Positions 16,303 through 18,754 of a DNA stretch of 18,754 nucleotides are shown here, piece by piece (the stretch's first letter is position 1; every line of letters begins with the position of its first letter). The translations under genes and the position numbers were made by a program. The stretch spans positions 1-18,754 of the forward strand of contig CAJWQX010000054.1 of NCBI GenBank assembly GCA_913045265.1, written 5' to 3'. The notes beneath the pieces are model-generated. The model made no database searches. It saw only the letters and a program-made list of their open reading frames with translations, and had not been told where the DNA came from. The DNA is from UBA11889 sp002313255 (GTDB lineage: Bacteria > Pseudomonadota > Gammaproteobacteria > Pseudomonadales > Azotimanducaceae).

Positions 16303-18754
16303 TCATTCGATCGTTACGACACCTTTGTTACCGTTAACGGTGATCCGCTGTCCATGGACAAGTCGTTGGGTCGCGTCGCCAACGCCCAGGACTGCTGGTA
16401 TGCCATATTCGCGTGCCACGATTGATCCGTGTGCGAGGATACTGCCGATGTCAGTTACCAAACCCGTCGCATGCGGAAAGAGCTGCGTCCAGGCAGGTGT
16501 CGTGAGTGGGCATACCAGTATCGATCCCGGTTGCATCTGGTCGAAGTCGTCGGGCGACATGATCACACTGGCGATTCCAGTCACCGTGCCGGGTGATACG
16601 GCGAAGCCTCGTAGATCGTTTTTTTCGTCGTCGTTTTGCCTGATCGTTGCGTACGCGCTCTTATCGTTCTTTAACGGGGGGATCGCGCTTGGTTGGTTCA
16701 TTCGAAAACGTTGGCGGCGCAGTTTGCGCCGTTCGTTCGCGAGGTCTTTGAGCTCAGACGATGTCGAGGTATCGGTCTCGGTTTTTATTGCTGCCGATAG
16801 CTCGCCGCTTGTTAGGTAGAACACGTCGTCGGATTGATTGAGTGTGCCAATATCTGCGAGGCGTCTACCGAGTTCCAGTGCCAGCGGTCTCAACGTGGAC
16901 CAGGCGAGCCCCATGTAAAAGAGTGCTTCTTCCCGTGCGGGGTAGTTGACGCGTGCAGTCCAGTAGTGGCGCAGAAACTCAATACGGTGTGACCCCCTAA
17001 AGAACTTCATGGCGTGCCGCCATTTGGATCTTCGATCGCGCGCCACGTCTTTTTGACGGGTTGCGAGATCGAAACCGGGATCGACGACCAGTGCTTTCAA
17101 TCGTCCAACGAACGGCGATGGAGCTTCAGCCAGGGTCGGTTCGACGAAGTCGAGATTGAACACCTGCCGCCCATACCTATCGAGATACTTGTCGATTGCC
17201 TCGCAAACCCGCCTTCCCTCGGGATGCTGTTTAAGCATGTCCAATAGCCGAACCGTGGGCGTGATGATGGTGAGTTCGTATAAGGCGCGGTTGGTTCTTA
17301 TACGCTCGACGATGTGCCGCAGTTCGTTTTCGGCTTCGAGCGTTTTCGAGGCGAACCCAGAAAGGAACGAACCGCTAATGAGCCCCTCGTCGGGTGCGTT
17401 TTTTTCCAGGAAGGCGTGGAATCCACCGTCCGTTTGCTTGGCAGTACCAATGACGCTTCTGAGTGCATGCCAATAGTGGGCCTCCGTGCGCGTTAAGGAC
17501 TTCATGCCCGCGAGTAATTCCTCGCTAGTTATCGCCGCGTGATCGAGTTCGCGCCAACGCTTGATGCGTGCAAGGTAGTCGGGAAGCTGTTGTTTTTCCC
17601 AAGTCACGAGTGCTGGGTATTTTCTGAACACGCGAAACGTTCGTGCTAGGAGGTAGAGTCGATGCAGCGGCCCACCCTTCATATCCTCGATAAAGAAGCC
17701 GTGCATGGAAAATGCGCGTTTTAGGCTCTCGTACCAAGGCAACTCAACTTGTTGCTTGCGGTGTTTAACCATGAACTTTTCCCAGTCTTTGCCGCTCTCG
17801 TGGTAGATGGGCTGGTAGGCGTATCCGTTGACGGTGGTGATGACAAAATTCTTCATCCAGTTCTTGGTCAGTCGGCCGTTCCATTCCCAGCCATCGGGCC
17901 AGGTTTGCGTATCGAAGATCGCTCTCAAATACAGGTCTTCAAAGAGCGGCGATAAAGGATCGGGCATATTTTCCGCGACTTGGCGTTTCAATAGTTGTGC
18001 GCCTGGAATTGTCGGCCACGTCACTTCCGTGGGGGGTGGCTCCGGTAAATGCGTGATGGGTCGGGACTGCAGTAGCCATATTTTCCCGCGGAAAATTGCC
18101 CACTCGATATCCTGGGGCTGGCCGACGAAGCGTTCTTCAACTTCTTTCGCAAGCGAGACGAGATCCTTGAGGGAGTTTTCGGACAAAGACGAGGTATCTC
18201 TTTGTTCCTTGGGTACTTGCTGCACGCGCGTACCTTGGGTACTCCGCGAGACGATCATTCGCTCTTTGCTTCCAAGAACGGTTTCTTTTAGCTTGAGACT
18301 TGCCTTGTCGACTACGAACGTGTCGGGTGTCACTTGCCCCCCGACAACCGCTTCGCCTAGACCGTAACTACAATTGACGATTGCTTGGTCTCGTTGGCCA
18401 GTGGCTGGGTTTGCAGTAAACAGGATGCCGGACACGTCCGCCGGCACCATCGCTTGGATGATGACGGCCATCGCCACGGCACCTTGGTCGACGTCCATTT
18501 CGTGGCGGTAGCTGAGAGCCTGAGCTGTCCACAAGGATGCCCAGCAGTTTTTCACCGCGACCAGCAAGTCGTCGTGACCGTGCACGTTTAGGTACGTTTC
18601 TTGCTGGCCTGCAAACGACAAGTTAGGGAGATCTTCTGCGTTTGCCGAGGATCGTACGGCAACTTTGTCTCCGTCGAGCGCTGCGTACGCGTTCGCAATT
18701 TCGTCCACGATATCGGGTGGTATCTCCCCTCGTTCGAACAGTTCCATCACGCGC
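16303..18754 (-). CDS. PEP/pyruvate-binding phosphotransferase, rifampin-phosphotransferase-like (5' end outside window)
   Basis: The frame is open to the right edge, so the N-terminus is missing, probably some 50 to 90 residues holding the first part of the ATP-grasp fold. The 817 visible residues (numbered here from the GTG codon at 18750) contain a PPDK-type ATP-binding domain: AVRSSANAEDLP (31-42), FAGQQETYLNV (46-56), GLGEAVVGG (130-138) and QDIEWA (213-218). A long helical middle region (about 245-700) opens with AENMPDPLSPL. A C-terminal swivelling phosphohistidine domain follows, with TDIGS...H in which His774 is the phosphate carrier, then ARE.GIPAV. There is no C-terminal PEP-binding barrel, so this is not a normal PEP synthase. 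The order ATP-grasp, substrate domain, His domain is that of rifampin phosphotransferase and its many environmental relatives. The real substrate is unknown. Confidence 0.9.
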   Translation of the reverse strand, partial: RVMELFERGEIPPDIVDEIANAYAALDGDKVAVRSSANAEDLPNLSFAGQQETYLNVHGHDDLLVAVKNCWASLWTAQALSYRHEMDVDQGAVAMAVIIQAMVPADVSGILFTANPATGQRDQAIVNCSYGLGEAVVGGQVTPDTFVVDKASLKLKETVLGSKERMIVSRSTQGTRVQQVPKEQRDTSSLSENSLKDLVSLAKEVEERFVGQPQDIEWAIFRGKIWLLQSRPITHLPEPPPTEVTWPTIPGAQLLKRQVAENMPDPLSPLFEDLYLRAIFDTQTWPDGWEWNGRLTKNWMKNFVITTVNGYAYQPIYHESGKDWEKFMVKHRKQQVELPWYESLKRAFSMHGFFIEDMKGGPLHRLYLLARTFRVFRKYPALVTWEKQQLPDYLARIKRWRELDHAAITSEELLAGMKSLTRTEAHYWHALRSVIGTAKQTDGGFHAFLEKNAPDEGLISGSFLSGFASKTLEAENELRHIVERIRTNRALYELTIITPTVRLLDMLKQHPEGRRVCEAIDKYLDRYGRQVFNLDFVEPTLAEAPSPFVGRLKALVVDPGFDLATRQKDVARDRRSKWRHAMKFFRGSHRIEFLRHYWTARVNYPAREEALFYMGLAWSTLRPLALELGRRLADIGTLNQSDDVFYLTSGELSAAIKTETDTSTSSELKDLANERRKLRRQRFRMNQPSAIPPLKNDKSAYATIRQNDDEKNDLRGFAVSPGTVTGIASVIMSPDDFDQMQPGSILVCPLTTPAWTQLFPHATGLVTDIGSILAHGSIVAREYGIPAVLGVGDATQRLVHGQRITVNGNKGVVTIE

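Noticed and set aside
16303..18754. Phosphoenolpyruvate synthase (ppsA)
   Set aside because: The phosphohistidine domain is at the extreme C-terminus and the PEP-binding barrel that follows it in PEP synthases is absent.

Overview
The window looks like a chromosomal segment of a free-living, probably marine Gram-negative bacterium, most likely a gammaproteobacterium. This is inferred from a large TonB-dependent outer-membrane receptor, Sec and lipoprotein signal peptides, secreted sulfatases, and a TPR plus CRTAC1-type (FG-GAP/UnbV) lipoprotein set. There are no RNA genes, CRISPR arrays or insertion sequences that I can see. Genes are tightly packed and no gene-free stretch exceeds 300 bases.

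Left part (1-5349, plus strand): the 3' end of an unrecognised gene, then three genes that look translationally coupled. These are two tandem paralogous TPR proteins (756-2177 and 2174-3664) and a seven-bladed FG-GAP/VCBS propeller lipoprotein with a C-terminal UnbV/ASPIC domain (3664-5349). The stop codon of each overlaps the start of the next. A strong intrinsic terminator at about 5476-5515 closes this unit.

Right part (5545-18754, minus strand, read right to left): a 5'-truncated phosphotransferase with rifampin-phosphotransferase-like domain order, two formylglycine sulfatases, two ABC exporter half-transporters, and a 988-residue TonB-dependent receptor. The second sulfatase (12804-14405) overlaps the first ABC gene by 4 nt, and the two ABC genes overlap each other by 4 nt. 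One sulfatase and a heterodimeric exporter therefore form a compact operon. The receptor follows after a 235-nt gap and has its own good ribosome binding site.

A working model, which is inference only: the receptor brings a compound into the periplasm, the two exported sulfatases desulfate it or a related molecule, and the paired ABC exporter moves a product, lipid or toxic compound outward. The phosphotransferase may be part of the same physiology or just a neighbour. The least understood element is the TPR-TPR-CRTAC1 operon, which predicts an exported, lipid-anchored, calcium-binding scaffold complex without a known function.
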